64,000 nucleotides of DNA from Mesorhizobium sp. M7A.F.Ca.US.008.03.1.1 (lineage in GTDB: Bacteria; Pseudomonadota; Alphaproteobacteria; Rhizobiales; Rhizobiaceae). Shown in pieces: positions 42,875 through 52,022 of this stretch. Each line of letters starts with the position of its first letter. The first letter of the stretch is position 1. The notes beneath the pieces were generated by a model. It was given only the letters and a program-made list of their open reading frames with translations, was not told the DNA's origin and did no database searches. A program made the translations under genes and the position numbers. Location of the stretch: the NCBI RefSeq assembly GCF_003997495.1, contig NZ_RZRU01000020.1, positions 51,652 through 115,651 on the forward strand. Direction: 5' to 3'.

Positions 42875-42906
42875 ATGCCCGGCGCCTCGCGCCGGGCATT
42901 TTCTTT
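42875..42906 (+). terminator. Intrinsic terminator after livJ
   Basis: ATGCCCGGCGC (42875-42885), loop CTC, GCGCCGGGCAT (42889-42899) is a perfect 11-bp stem followed by TTTTCTTTT. Confidence 0.93.
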
Positions 42907-43139
42907 TGCCATCGTCATGTTCAGGGGCGGCCGATGGAGCCGGGTGCTTAGCCAGGGAATGATCGTGCGTTAGCCGCAAAGCCGGCGCTTTTCTGGCTGT
43001 TTGGATTAATGCGAGGGGCCTCTGGCGCAACGATTCCATTTCAATCGGTTTAAATGGGCGTCAATTTCGTTTGCACTGCAGCATTTTCACGCTAATCATT
43101 GCGCCGATTTCTCTTCCTTCCGTCGCTGGAGCCCAGTCC

Positions 43140-46100
43140 TTGGCCATCACGAAGATCCTCGTCGCCAACCGGTCCGAAATCGCCATTCGCGTCTTTCGCG
43201 CGGCCAACGAACTTGGCCTCAAAACCGTGGCGATCTGGGCGGAGGAGGACAAGTACTCCCTGCACCGCTTCAAGGCCGACGAGAGCTACCAGGTCGGACG
43301 TGGGCCGCATCTGACCCGGGACATGGGACCGATCGAAAGCTATCTGTCGATCGAGGAGGTGATCCGCGTCGCCAGACTGTCGGGCGCCGATGCTATTCAT
43401 CCCGGCTACGGATTGTTGTCGGAAAGTCCCGAATTCGCCGACGCTTGTGCCGAAGCCGGCATCACCTTCATCGGGCCGAAGCCGGACACAATGCGGCGGC
43501 TCGGCAACAAGGTCGCGGCGCGCAATCTCGCCATCGAGGTCGGCGTGCCGGTGATCCCCGCCACCGATCCGTTGCCTGATGACATGGAGGCGGTCAAGAA
43601 ACTGGCCAAGGAAATAGGCTATCCCGTGATGCTGAAGGCATCATGGGGCGGCGGCGGCCGCGGCATGCGCGCCATTCGTGCCGAAGCCGATCTTGCCCGT
43701 GAAGTCACCGAAGGCAAGCGCGAGGCGAAAGCCGCCTTCGGCAAGGACGAGGTCTATCTCGAAAAGCTGATCGAACGCGCCCGCCATGTCGAGGTGCAGG
43801 TGCTGGGCGACACTCATGGCAATGCGGTGCACCTGTTCGAGCGCGACTGTTCGATCCAGCGCCGCAACCAGAAGGTCGTCGAGCGGGCGCCGGCGCCCTA
43901 TCTCGAAATGTCGCAGCGCGAGGAGCTTTGCGGCCATGCGCTGAAGATCGCCCGCGAGACCAGCTATATCGGCGCCGGCACGGTCGAGTTCCTGCAGGAC
44001 GCCGACACCGGCAAATTCTATTTCATCGAGGTCAACCCGCGCATCCAGGTCGAGCACACCGTCACCGAGCAGGTGACCGGCATCGATATCGTCAAGGCGC
44101 AGATCCATATCCTCGACGGCTTTGCCATCGGCACGCCGGAATCGGGCGTGCCGGCGCAAAAGGACATCAGGCTGAACGGCCACGCCTTGCAGTGCCGCAT
44201 CACCACGGAAGACCCCGAGCACAATTTCATCCCGGACTACGGCCGCATCACCGCCTATCGCGGCGCCACAGGCTTCGGCATCCGCCTCGATGGCGGCACC
44301 GCCTATTCCGGCGCCGTCATCACCCGCTTCTACGACCCGCTGCTGGAGAAGGTCACGGCCTGGGCGCCGACGCCTGCCGAGACCATCGCCCGCATGAACC
44401 GCGCGCTGCGCGAGTTCCGCATCCGCGGCGTCGCCACCAACCTGACCTTCCTCGAAGCGATCATCAACCACCCGAGCTTCGCCGACAATTCCTACACGAC
44501 CAAGTTCATCGACACGACGCCGGAACTGTTCCAGCAGGTCAAGCGTCAGGATCGCGCCACCAAGCTCATCAACTATCTCGCCGACGTCAGCGTCAACGGC
44601 CATCCCGAGACGCGCGGCCGGCCGCAGCCGAAAGCTGACGCGGCGGCGCCGGTTGTGCCCTATCTCAACGGCAATGTGCCGGGCGGTAGCAAGCAGAAGC
44701 TCGACGTGCTGGGTCCACAGAAATTCGCAGCCTGGATGCGCGACCAGAAAGAGGTTCTGGTCACCGACACGACGATGCGCGATGGCCATCAATCGCTGCT
44801 GGCGACACGCATGCGCACGCATGACATTGCCGGCATCGCCGGTACCTATGCGCGTGCCTTGCCGCAGCTTCTGTCGCTGGAATGCTGGGGTGGCGCCACC
44901 TTCGACGTCGCCATGCGCTTCCTTACCGAGGATCCGTGGGAGCGGCTATCGCTGGTGCGCGAGGCGGCGCCCAATCTGCTGTTGCAGATGCTGCTGCGCG
45001 GCGCCAATGGCGTCGGCTACACCAACTATCCCGACAATGTCGTGCAGCATTTCGTCAAACAGGCAGCAAGCGGCGGCATCGACCTGTTCCGGGTCTTCGA
45101 TTGCCTGAACTGGGTCGACAATATGCGCGTCGCCATGGATGCGGTCGGCGCCGAGGGCAAGCTGATCGAAGCGGCGATCTGCTATACCGGCGACATCCTC
45201 GATCCGGCGCGGGCGAAATACGACCTCAAATACTATGTCGGCCTGGCCAGGGAGTTGCAGGCGGCGGGCGCCCATATCATCGCCGTCAAGGACATGGCCG
45301 GCCTGCTGAAGCCGGTAGCGGCTCGCGTGCTGTTCAAGGCGCTGCGCGAGGCGACCGACCTGCCGATCCATTTCCACACCCACGACACGTCGGGCCTGTC
45401 GGCGGCGACGGTCCTGGCGGCGGTGGAAAGCGGCGTCGACGCCATAGACGCGGCGATGGATGCTTTCTCCGGCAACACCTCGCAGCCATGCCTTGGCTCG
45501 CTCGTCGAGGCGCTGAAGGGCACCGAACGCGACCCAGGCCTCGACCCGCAATGGATCAGGAAGATCTCGTTCTACTGGGAAGCGGTGCGCAACCAGTACG
45601 CCGCCTTCGAAAGCGATCTGAAAGGGCCGGCCTCGGAAGTCTATCTGCACGAGATGCCGGGCGGACAGTTCACCAATCTGAAGGAACAGGCGCGCTCGCT
45701 CGGGCTTGAAACGCGCTGGCACGAGGTGGCGCAGACCTATCACGACGTCAATCTGATGTTCGGCGACATCGTCAAGGTGACGCCGTCCTCCAAGGTCGTC
45801 GGCGACATGGCATTGATGATGGTCAGCCAGGATCTCACTGTTGCCGATGTCGAAAACCCGGACAAGGATATCGCATTCCCGGATTCGGTCGTCTCGATGC
45901 TGCGCGGCGATCTCGGCCAGTCGCCTGGCGGGTGGCCGGCGGCGCTGCAGAGGAAGGCGCTGAAGGGCGACAGACCGATCACGGTGCGGCCCGGCTCGCT
46001 GCTCAAGCCAGCCGACCTCAAGGCCAACCGCAAGGAAATCGAGGGGAAGCTCGAGCGCAAGCTGTCGGAGTTCGAATTCGCCTCGTGGCTAATGTATCCG

Positions 46101-46598
46101 AAGGTGTTCACGGATTTCGCCGGCGCGCAGGAAACCTATGGGCCGGTCAGCGTCCTGCCGACGCCGACATATTTCTACGGCATGAAGCCGGAAGACGAGA
46201 TCTTCGTCGACATCGAGAAGGGCAAGACGCTGGTGGTGCGCTGCCTGGCCATCGGCGATGTCGACGAGAAGGGCATGGTCACCGTGTTCTTCGAACTCAA
46301 CGGCCAGCCGCGTCGCGTGAAAGTGCCCGACAGGGCGCATGGCGCGTCCGCCGCCAAGGCCCGCCGCAAGGCCGAACCCGGCAACGAGGCACATGTCGGT
46401 GCACCCATGCCGGGGGTCGTCTCGGCGCTTTCGGTGGCCGCCGGCCAGGCTGTGAAGGCCGGTGACGTGCTGCTTTCCATCGAAGCGATGAAGATGGAGA
46501 CGGCGCTGCATGCCGAGCGGGACGGCACGGTCGCCGAGGTGCTGGTCAAGGCGGGCGACCAGATCGATGCCAAGGATCTGCTGATCGCTTTCAATTAA
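43140..46598 (+). CDS. pyc: Pyruvate carboxylase
   Basis: Pyc makes oxaloacetate from pyruvate, bicarbonate and ATP to refill the TCA cycle. The 1152-residue chain has biotin carboxylase (1-460: KILVANRSEIAIRVFRAA, the glycine loop GGGGRGM, EVNPRIQVEHTVTEQ), the carboxyltransferase barrel (about 545-820: TDTTMRDGHQSLLATRMRT, KDMAGLLKP, HTHDTSG), then the linker domain. The biotinyl domain has EAMKMET with Lys1118. I chose the TTG at 43140, with GGAG 8 bases upstream, because it gives the canonical N-terminus; the longer frame adds 23 atypical residues. Confidence 0.97.
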   Translation: MAITKILVANRSEIAIRVFRAANELGLKTVAIWAEEDKYSLHRFKADESYQVGRGPHLTRDMGPIESYLSIEEVIRVARLSGADAIHPGYGLLSESPEFADACAEAGITFIGPKPDTMRRLGNKVAARNLAIEVGVPVIPATDPLPDDMEAVKKLAKEIGYPVMLKASWGGGGRGMRAIRAEADLAREVTEGKREAKAAFGKDEVYLEKLIERARHVEVQVLGDTHGNAVHLFERDCSIQRRNQKVVERAPAPYLEMSQREELCGHALKIARETSYIGAGTVEFLQDADTGKFYFIEVNPRIQVEHTVTEQVTGIDIVKAQIHILDGFAIGTPESGVPAQKDIRLNGHALQCRITTEDPEHNFIPDYGRITAYRGATGFGIRLDGGTAYSGAVITRFYDPLLEKVTAWAPTPAETIARMNRALREFRIRGVATNLTFLEAIINHPSFADNSYTTKFIDTTPELFQQVKRQDRATKLINYLADVSVNGHPETRGRPQPKADAAAPVVPYLNGNVPGGSKQKLDVLGPQKFAAWMRDQKEVLVTDTTMRDGHQSLLATRMRTHDIAGIAGTYARALPQLLSLECWGGATFDVAMRFLTEDPWERLSLVREAAPNLLLQMLLRGANGVGYTNYPDNVVQHFVKQAASGGIDLFRVFDCLNWVDNMRVAMDAVGAEGKLIEAAICYTGDILDPARAKYDLKYYVGLARELQAAGAHIIAVKDMAGLLKPVAARVLFKALREATDLPIHFHTHDTSGLSAATVLAAVESGVDAIDAAMDAFSGNTSQPCLGSLVEALKGTERDPGLDPQWIRKISFYWEAVRNQYAAFESDLKGPASEVYLHEMPGGQFTNLKEQARSLGLETRWHEVAQTYHDVNLMFGDIVKVTPSSKVVGDMALMMVSQDLTVADVENPDKDIAFPDSVVSMLRGDLGQSPGGWPAALQRKALKGDRPITVRPGSLLKPADLKANRKEIEGKLERKLSEFEFASWLMYPKVFTDFAGAQETYGPVSVLPTPTYFYGMKPEDEIFVDIEKGKTLVVRCLAIGDVDEKGMVTVFFELNGQPRRVKVPDRAHGASAAKARRKAEPGNEAHVGAPMPGVVSALSVAAGQAVKAGDVLLSIEAMKMETALHAERDGTVAEVLVKAGDQIDAKDLLIAFN

Positions 46599-46754
46599 GA
46601 GTTCGCAAAACGGACTGGTTGTCGGCTTCTGGCGGCAGCCCGCGTGGCTTGGTCGATAACGGCTTGACCCGCCGCCGCCGGTCGGGCATCGAACCGGCTC
46701 AAATTTTGCCGCAGTCGTCCGCGAGTCGCGGAGCCGATTCTTTTGGAGAAAAAT

Positions 46755-47015
46755 ATGGCCGACGATATCACCGATACCAGCCAGACTGTTGCCGCCGGCC
46801 AGCTGCGTGCCTTCATCGAGCGCATAGAGCGGCTCGAGGAAGAGAAGAAGACCATTTCCGACGACATCAAGGAAGTGTTCGCCGAGGCCAAGGGCACCGG
46901 CTTCGACACCAAGGCGATGCGCACGATCATCCGGCTGCGCAAGAAGGACCAGGCCGAGCGGCAGGAAGAGGAAACCATCCTCGATCTATACAAGGCCGCA
47001 CTCGGCATGGTGTAA
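46755..47015 (+). CDS. gapR: GapR-family nucleoid protein (DUF2312)
   Basis: This 86-residue protein is almost entirely helical: AAGQLRAFIERIERLEEEKK, DIKEVFAEAKGTGFDTKAMRTIIRLRKKD. That is the DUF2312 signature of GapR, which in Caulobacter clamps overtwisted, AT-rich DNA and supports replication. ATG 46755 is used, with GGAGAAAAAT just before; an in-frame TTG at 46743 would overlap that site. Confidence 0.94.
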   Translation: MADDITDTSQTVAAGQLRAFIERIERLEEEKKTISDDIKEVFAEAKGTGFDTKAMRTIIRLRKKDQAERQEEETILDLYKAALGMV

Positions 47016-47065
47016 GACTAGCCGGCCCCGGCACCGACGCGGTTGCCGGAGATACGGTTTGAGCC

Positions 47066-47506
47066 ATGAGCGAATTCGACTTCGGCGCCCGCCGCGCCTC
47101 TGAATTCCGCCAGCGCGGCTTCTGGACGCTGTTCGCCGAGCGGCATCCGGAAGAAAGAGCTCTGATGGCGAGGCGCGGACCCTGGTTCTGGCAGCGCGGG
47201 CTGCCCGACTTCGCCTTGGTCCTTTCCATGTATGTCGCGCCGGCGCAGAGCCAGGTCGGCGTCTTCTTCGGCCGCAACGAGAAGTTCGGCGCCACGCAGG
47301 CGTGGTCGCGGTTGAAACCGTTCCAGCCTGATATCGAAGCCAGGCTGAAGCTCAGGCCGGAACAGAGTTGCGAGGATCTCGGCATCAATTCGATGTGGCG
47401 GGTAAACTGCTATGCCGAGGATAACTGGCCAGCCATGGCCGACTGGCTGGTGACCGAATGCTCGCGCTTCGAGCATGCGGTAACCGAAGTCCTGGGACAG
47501 GGGTAG
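47066..47506 (+). CDS. DUF4268-like hypothetical protein (146 aa)
   Basis: The 146-residue soluble protein contains a VAPAQSQVGVFFGRNEKFGA block followed by AWSRLKPFQPDIEA. This resembles DUF4268-type domains found alone or with restriction-related proteins, but the assignment is by eye and uncertain. It follows gapR by 50 bases and precedes a small membrane protein gene by 7. Confidence 0.7.
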   Translation: MSEFDFGARRASEFRQRGFWTLFAERHPEERALMARRGPWFWQRGLPDFALVLSMYVAPAQSQVGVFFGRNEKFGATQAWSRLKPFQPDIEARLKLRPEQSCEDLGINSMWRVNCYAEDNWPAMADWLVTECSRFEHAVTEVLGQG

Positions 47507-47513
47507 AGATCAG

Positions 47514-47825
47514 GTGTTGCTAGAAGGCGTCGGATCCTTCTTCCGCTCACGCTGGCAAGGGCTGGTGCCGCTCGACCGGCTGTTCTGGCGCGACCTTGTT
47601 CTTGTCGGCACGGCGCTCAACGTCGCATCTTTGGTGGCCGCGATCATCCTGCTTGGACTGAAGCTGCCGCTCGCGCTGGTTCTGGCGGTGCATTTTGCGC
47701 CGGTGCCCTACAACATCTTTCTGACCTTTGCCGTATGGCGAACCACGAAAAAGGCCAGTGGCGCCAAGGCCTCGCTGATGACGCTCGGCGCCACATTGTG
47801 GCTAATCCTGACGGTCGTGGCCTGA
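47514..47825 (+). CDS. Small membrane protein (103 aa)
   Basis: The 103-residue product has three hydrophobic stretches (about 28-50, 52-72 and 84-103) and a positive first loop. No family was recognised. It starts with GTG (or TTG three bases later) 7 bases after the preceding stop, so it is probably cotranscribed. Confidence 0.65.
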   Translation: MLLEGVGSFFRSRWQGLVPLDRLFWRDLVLVGTALNVASLVAAIILLGLKLPLALVLAVHFAPVPYNIFLTFAVWRTTKKASGAKASLMTLGATLWLILTVVA

Positions 47826-47914
47826 GCGGGCGTTGGCGCGCCAGCCAACTTCAGACGCAACAAAAAAGGGCGGCCGCAGCCGCCCTTCCCAATGTTTCGC
47901 GATCAAATTTCGGT

Positions 47915-48319
47915 TCAGGCCGCCGGCTCGAATTTCAGCGCCACGCCGTTGATGCAATAGCGCAGGCCGGTCGGCGGCGGGCCGTCCTCGAAGACATGGC
48001 CGAGATGGCTGCCGCAGCGGGCGCAGTGGCATTCGGTGCGGACCATGCCATAGCTGCGGTCGACGGTGTTTTCGACCGAGCCCGGTACCGGGTCGTTGAA
48101 GCTCGGCCAGCCGGTGCCGCTCTCGAACTTCAGCTTGGATTCAAACAAGGGCTGGTCGCAGCCGACGCAGGAAAAGGTGCCGGCGCGCTTCTCGTAGAGC
48201 AAAGCGCAGCTTCCCGGCCGCTCGGTGCCGTGGCCGCGCATGACGGCATACTGCTCCGGCGTCAGCCGGGCGCGCCATTCGGCGTCGGTGCGGGTTACAG
48301 GGTAGGTGTGGGTGTCCAT
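47915..48319 (-). CDS. msrB: Peptide-methionine (R)-S-oxide reductase
   Basis: MsrB repairs the R epimer of methionine sulfoxide. The 134-residue protein has two zinc CxxC pairs (SCVGC, HCARCGSHLGHVF), the FESGTGWPSF block and the catalytic cysteine in RYCINGVALKF. It has no signal peptide, so it is cytoplasmic. Confidence 0.97.
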   Translation of the reverse strand: MDTHTYPVTRTDAEWRARLTPEQYAVMRGHGTERPGSCALLYEKRAGTFSCVGCDQPLFESKLKFESGTGWPSFNDPVPGSVENTVDRSYGMVRTECHCARCGSHLGHVFEDGPPPTGLRYCINGVALKFEPAA

Positions 48320-48402
48320 TCGATCTCCTCAGCCTTGCCGGCTCGCTCCTGCAGCGCCGCGCGTCCATCGGACGCGCAAAGGACGCTGTAGTACTCTGGT
48401 TT

Positions 48403-48442
48403 GCGCATGATCCTTTCCGAACCGGAGGTTCGGGTCATGCGC
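48403..48442. repeat. Palindromic repeat GCGCATGATC...GGTCATGCGC, copy 3
   Basis: GCGCATGATC at 48403 and GGTCATGCGC ending at 48442 enclose CCGAACC/GGTTCGG inner arms. It is of the same family as the copies at 23535 and 41188. It lies between the msrB start and the convergent end of the MBL gene. Confidence 0.85.
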
Positions 48443-48514
48443 GGATTGCAACCTCATATTCGCACCAAGATAGGCATTTGTTACGCGATTTGCCCGCATT
48501 TTCGATCGTGATCT

Positions 48515-49312
48515 TTATGCGATCGCCGCCAGATAGCGATCGACCGAAGCAGCCAACGCCGCTTTTGCGCCCCCGATGACATTCTGGTTCCACCATGCAC
48601 CATAGATATGGTCGAACGCGAATGGCTGCAGCGCCGCCGCGATGCGGCGCACGACCGCTGCGTTGAGCGGAATGTAGTTCGGATAGCTGTACATGAAGCT
48701 GACATGGCGGCGCGTCGGCGTCACCTGCAGGATATCGCCGGCCAGCAAGACGTCGCCGTCATCGCGTTTCCAGTGCAGCACCTGACCGCCGGCAAAGTGG
48801 CCACCGCAGCGGATGAGCGTCAGCGAAGGGTTTATGGCCAGCGTCTCGCCTTGCCAGCTGACGATCGCCTTGTGCGGTTGCATGATCCATTGGCGGTCAT
48901 CGGCATGGAGATAGATCGGCACGCCGCCAAACGCCTCGCTCCAACAGGCCATCACCGAATAATAATGGCAGTGCGAGATGGCGATCGCCGTCAGACCACC
49001 GCGGCGGTTGATCTCGGCCACCGCCTCGTCGCTGACCATCGAAACGCAGTCCCACAGCACGTTGCCGTGCGGCGTCTGTGCCAGCAGCGCCCGTTGGCCG
49101 ATGGCGAAGCGCGGCTCGATGCCGAAGGCGAGAACGCCGGCATCGTCCTTCATCACAAGCCGGTGCCCTTCAGCAAGTTCCTCCGGCGTGATCCACGCTT
49201 GGCCCTCCCAGCGCACATATTGGCGCTCGTCCTCGCAGATCGGGCAATGTTTTGGCGGCGTCTCTGTCGCCGCGAACTGGACGCCGCATTGCAGGCAGAG
49301 GAAGCAGATCAT
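48515..49312 (-). CDS. Metallo-beta-lactamase-fold protein with zinc ribbon
   Basis: The 265-residue protein starts with a four-cysteine ribbon (CLQC at 6-9, CPIC at about 23-26). It then has an MBL-fold domain: GLTAIAISHCHYYSV, CGGHFAGGQVLHW, VLLAGDILQV. The usual HxHxDH is HCHYYS, so two metal ligands are replaced and the enzyme may bind metal differently or be inactive. I chose ATG 49312, the last in-frame start before the conserved part. It is the third gene of a GNAT-VWA-MBL run. Confidence 0.85.
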   Translation of the reverse strand: MICFLCLQCGVQFAATETPPKHCPICEDERQYVRWEGQAWITPEELAEGHRLVMKDDAGVLAFGIEPRFAIGQRALLAQTPHGNVLWDCVSMVSDEAVAEINRRGGLTAIAISHCHYYSVMACWSEAFGGVPIYLHADDRQWIMQPHKAIVSWQGETLAINPSLTLIRCGGHFAGGQVLHWKRDDGDVLLAGDILQVTPTRRHVSFMYSYPNYIPLNAAVVRRIAAALQPFAFDHIYGAWWNQNVIGGAKAALAASVDRYLAAIA

Positions 49313-49331
49313 CGGCTCTCCTTGTCGGTCT

Positions 49332-50522
49332 TCAGTGCTTTCTTGAAAGCTGCTTGGTCGCGCCCTCAAGCCCGGCCAGCGTCAGCGGAAACATGCGGCC
49401 GCCGAAGATGTCGCGGATCATCGCAATCGAATGGGTGTAGCCCCAGTTCTTGGGGTCTTCGGGGTTCAGCCATACCGCGTTCGGCCATTGCTGCAGCAGA
49501 CGGCCGAGCCAGACGCTGCCTGCCTCCGGATTCCAGTGCTCGACCGAACCGCCGGGGTGAGCGATCTCGTAAGGGCTCATCGAGGCGTCGCCGACGACGA
49601 TCACCTTGTAGTCCGGCCCGTATTTGTGGAGCAGGTCGAAGGTCGGAATCACCTCGGCATGTCTGCGGCGATTGTCCTTCCACACGCCCTCATAGAGGCA
49701 GTTGTGGAAATAAAAATATTCGAGCTGGCGGAATTCGGCGCGGGCGGCCGAGAACAGCTCCTCGACGCTCTTGATGTGGTCGTCCATCGAGCCGCCGACA
49801 TCGAAGAACATCAAAAGCTTCACCGCGTTGCGCCGCTCTGGTCGCGTCTGCACGTCGAGATAGCCATGTTCGGCCGTCGCGTGGATGGTGCCGGGCAGGT
49901 CGAATTCCTCCTCGGCGCCCTCGCGCACCCAGCGGCGCAAGCGCTTCAGCGCGATCTTGATGTTGCGGGTGCCGAGCTCGACCGCATCGTCGAAATTCCT
50001 GAACTCGCGTCTGTCCCACACCTTCACCGCGCGGCGGTTGCGGCCGTCATGCTGGCCGATACGCACGCCTTCGGGATTGTAGCCATAGGCGCCGAAGGGC
50101 GAGGTGCCGCCGGTACCGATCCATTTCGAGCCGCCCTGGTGGCGGCCTTTTTGCTCGTCCAGCCGCTGCTTCAAGGTCTCCATCAGTTTCTCGAAACCGC
50201 CCAGCGCCTCGACCAGTTTTTTCTCTTCGTCGGTCAGGTGCTTTTCGGCGAGGCGGCGCAACCATTCCTCGGGAATGTTGGCGACATCGACGGCATCCGG
50301 CCCTCCCAGTGCTTCGACGCCCTTGAAGACATGGGCGAACACCTGGTCGAAGCGGTCGATGTGGCGCTCGTCCTTCACCAGCGCCGCACGGGCGAGGTAG
50401 TAAAAACCTTCGACGTCGTAGTCGACCAGCCCGGCTTCCAGCCCCTCCAGCAGCGACAGATATTCCCGCAGCGAAACGGGAACACGAGCGGCCTTCAATT
50501 CGAGGAAGAAGGGGATGAACAT
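49332..50522 (-). CDS. CoxE-like VWA domain protein
   Basis: The 396-residue protein has an N-terminal helical CoxE-type region and a C-terminal von Willebrand A domain. The metal-ion site is FFDVGGSMDDH and there is a later VVVGDASMSPYEI. Such proteins work with MoxR-family AAA ATPases as chaperone/metal-insertion pairs; a MoxR gene lies 3.1 kb away at 53660-54499. Here the gene is in line with an upstream GNAT gene (7-base gap) and the downstream MBL gene (19-base gap). Confidence 0.92.
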   Translation of the reverse strand: MFIPFFLELKAARVPVSLREYLSLLEGLEAGLVDYDVEGFYYLARAALVKDERHIDRFDQVFAHVFKGVEALGGPDAVDVANIPEEWLRRLAEKHLTDEEKKLVEALGGFEKLMETLKQRLDEQKGRHQGGSKWIGTGGTSPFGAYGYNPEGVRIGQHDGRNRRAVKVWDRREFRNFDDAVELGTRNIKIALKRLRRWVREGAEEEFDLPGTIHATAEHGYLDVQTRPERRNAVKLLMFFDVGGSMDDHIKSVEELFSAARAEFRQLEYFYFHNCLYEGVWKDNRRRHAEVIPTFDLLHKYGPDYKVIVVGDASMSPYEIAHPGGSVEHWNPEAGSVWLGRLLQQWPNAVWLNPEDPKNWGYTHSIAMIRDIFGGRMFPLTLAGLEGATKQLSRKH

Positions 50523-50529
50523 TGTCTAT

Positions 50530-50976
50530 CTACAGCAAATCATACTCGATGAAGCCCGTGCGGCGCGCGACATGATCGTAGAGTTTGCGCGCGGTGGTGT
50601 TGGTCTCGTGCGTCATCCAGTAGACGTTCTTGACGCCGATTTTCGCGGCTTCCTGTTTTACTGCCTCGATCAGCGCCGCGCCGATGCCCTTGCCGCGTAC
50701 GTCAGGGTCGGCGAACAGGTCCTGCAGATAGCAGTTGTTTTTTTCCGACCAGCCGGAGCGGTGGTAGAGATAGTGGGTGAGGCCAACCGCCTTGCCGTCC
50801 AGCGTGGCGATGAAGCCTTTCGGCTCGAACTCACCTTCGGTGAACAGCCGCCTCCAGGTGACGGCATAGACCTCTTCGGGAAGCTTCGTCTCGTAAAAGG
50901 TGAGGTAGTCGGTCCACAGCCGCCGCCAGTCGGCGTGGTCGGACTGCGCGAGCGGGCGGACGGTGATCTCGGTCAT
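50530..50976 (-). CDS. GNAT family N-acetyltransferase
   Basis: This 148-residue GNAT protein has ITVRPLAQSDHADWRRLWTDYLTFY at the start and LQDLFADPDVRGKGIGAALIEAV with the acetyl-CoA loop VRGKGIG. WMTHETNTTARKLYDHVARRTGF ends it, a pattern common to spermidine/ribosomal-type acetyltransferases of this size. ATG 50976 has GGAGG about 5 bases upstream. Substrate unknown. Confidence 0.93.
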   Translation of the reverse strand: MTEITVRPLAQSDHADWRRLWTDYLTFYETKLPEEVYAVTWRRLFTEGEFEPKGFIATLDGKAVGLTHYLYHRSGWSEKNNCYLQDLFADPDVRGKGIGAALIEAVKQEAAKIGVKNVYWMTHETNTTARKLYDHVARRTGFIEYDLL

Positions 50977-51032
50977 TTCATTCCTCCGAAGTTTGGAGCC
51001 CGATCCGATAGAATCGGATCGTGACACCTGTC

Positions 51033-51917
51033 CTATCCTGTCGGCAAATTGGACTCGCGAAAAGCGGTTGTGAGCATCTTCAGTGCCTCTCGTGCCCGTG
51101 GCGCCAAAGCGCGCGCATGCAGAACAATCTCGGAAGAGGGAATTGGCGGCAGGCTGAATTTGCGGCCAACCTCGATCAACCCGGGAGGGGCGACACGGTA
51201 AGCGAGGGCGGATAGAGCAAAACCGGCTGATACCGCGATGTTGACTGCCGCGCCGCCACCGCCGACGTAAGCCTCATTCCAGGCAATGCCTGCTTTGTCC
51301 AGCGCCTCGACCGCTCTCACACGGTCGGGGCAGTTGCATACGGTGCTTAAAAGCGCCAGGCGCAAGGGCGTCCCGGGTCGCCATTCGAAGGCGGGGGTGG
51401 CGAACCAGCCATAATGGGTGCGCGACAAGGCTTCGCCCCGGCGACCGTCGCTCTCCCGGTGCACAATGACCGCATCGAGTTCGCCGCGATCGAAAGCGTC
51501 CTCCAGCAAGGAGCTGGTATCGATCCTTATATTGAGCGCGAGCGACGGATCGTGGGCATGAAGCTGGGCTATCAGTATGGAAAGCTCGGGTCCCGCGACG
51601 TGGTCGACAAAGCCGAGGGCAAGCCGGCACGGCGCCTCGGAAAACTCCGCGATGGCGCGTTCATGGGCGGCAAGGAATTCGCGCGCCGCTGGGAGAAAGA
51701 TCGCTCCTCTCGCTGACAGGCTCACGCGGCGCGGGGTTCGTTCGATCAAACGCGCCCCGAGCTTTTCTTCAAGCCGGCGCAGCTTGACGCTGATCGTCGC
51801 CTGGGTGCTGCCCAGCGCCGCCGCCGCCCGGGTGAAGCTCCGCAGATCGGCCACCATGACGAAGGTCCGCACGGCGTCGACATCAAGGCTGGTCATCTCG
51901 AGCATTCCATTTGTCAT
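51033..51917 (-). CDS. LysR-family regulator, divergent from an MFS exporter
   Basis: The 294-residue protein has the LysR winged helix (DVDAVRTFVMVADLRSFTRAAAALGSTQATISVKLRRLEEKLGARLIER) and an effector domain. A palindrome ATCTCT-N5-AGAGAT lies at its own start codon, between it and the MFS gene it should control. The start could instead be the in-frame ATG at 51896, which would place the operator wholly upstream. Confidence 0.92.
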   Translation of the reverse strand: MTNGMLEMTSLDVDAVRTFVMVADLRSFTRAAAALGSTQATISVKLRRLEEKLGARLIERTPRRVSLSARGAIFLPAAREFLAAHERAIAEFSEAPCRLALGFVDHVAGPELSILIAQLHAHDPSLALNIRIDTSSLLEDAFDRGELDAVIVHRESDGRRGEALSRTHYGWFATPAFEWRPGTPLRLALLSTVCNCPDRVRAVEALDKAGIAWNEAYVGGGGAAVNIAVSAGFALSALAYRVAPPGLIEVGRKFSLPPIPSSEIVLHARALAPRAREALKMLTTAFRESNLPTG

Positions 51918-51932
51918 CTCTGAAATAGAGAT
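51916..51932. promoter_or_regulatory. LysR-type operator between lysR and MFS genes
   Basis: ATCTCT-N5-AGAGAT is a perfect 6-bp dyad with the T-N11-A spacing of LysR sites. It overlaps the annotated lysR start codon and is 90 bases before the MFS start. Confidence 0.6.
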
Positions 51933-52022
51933 GCATAGCCTTTTTTCATGATCAGGGGTGATCTATCTCATCGACGGCAGTTTGAAAAGCACTGCCTGCA
52001 ACTCCGATAGAAAGTGATCGAT

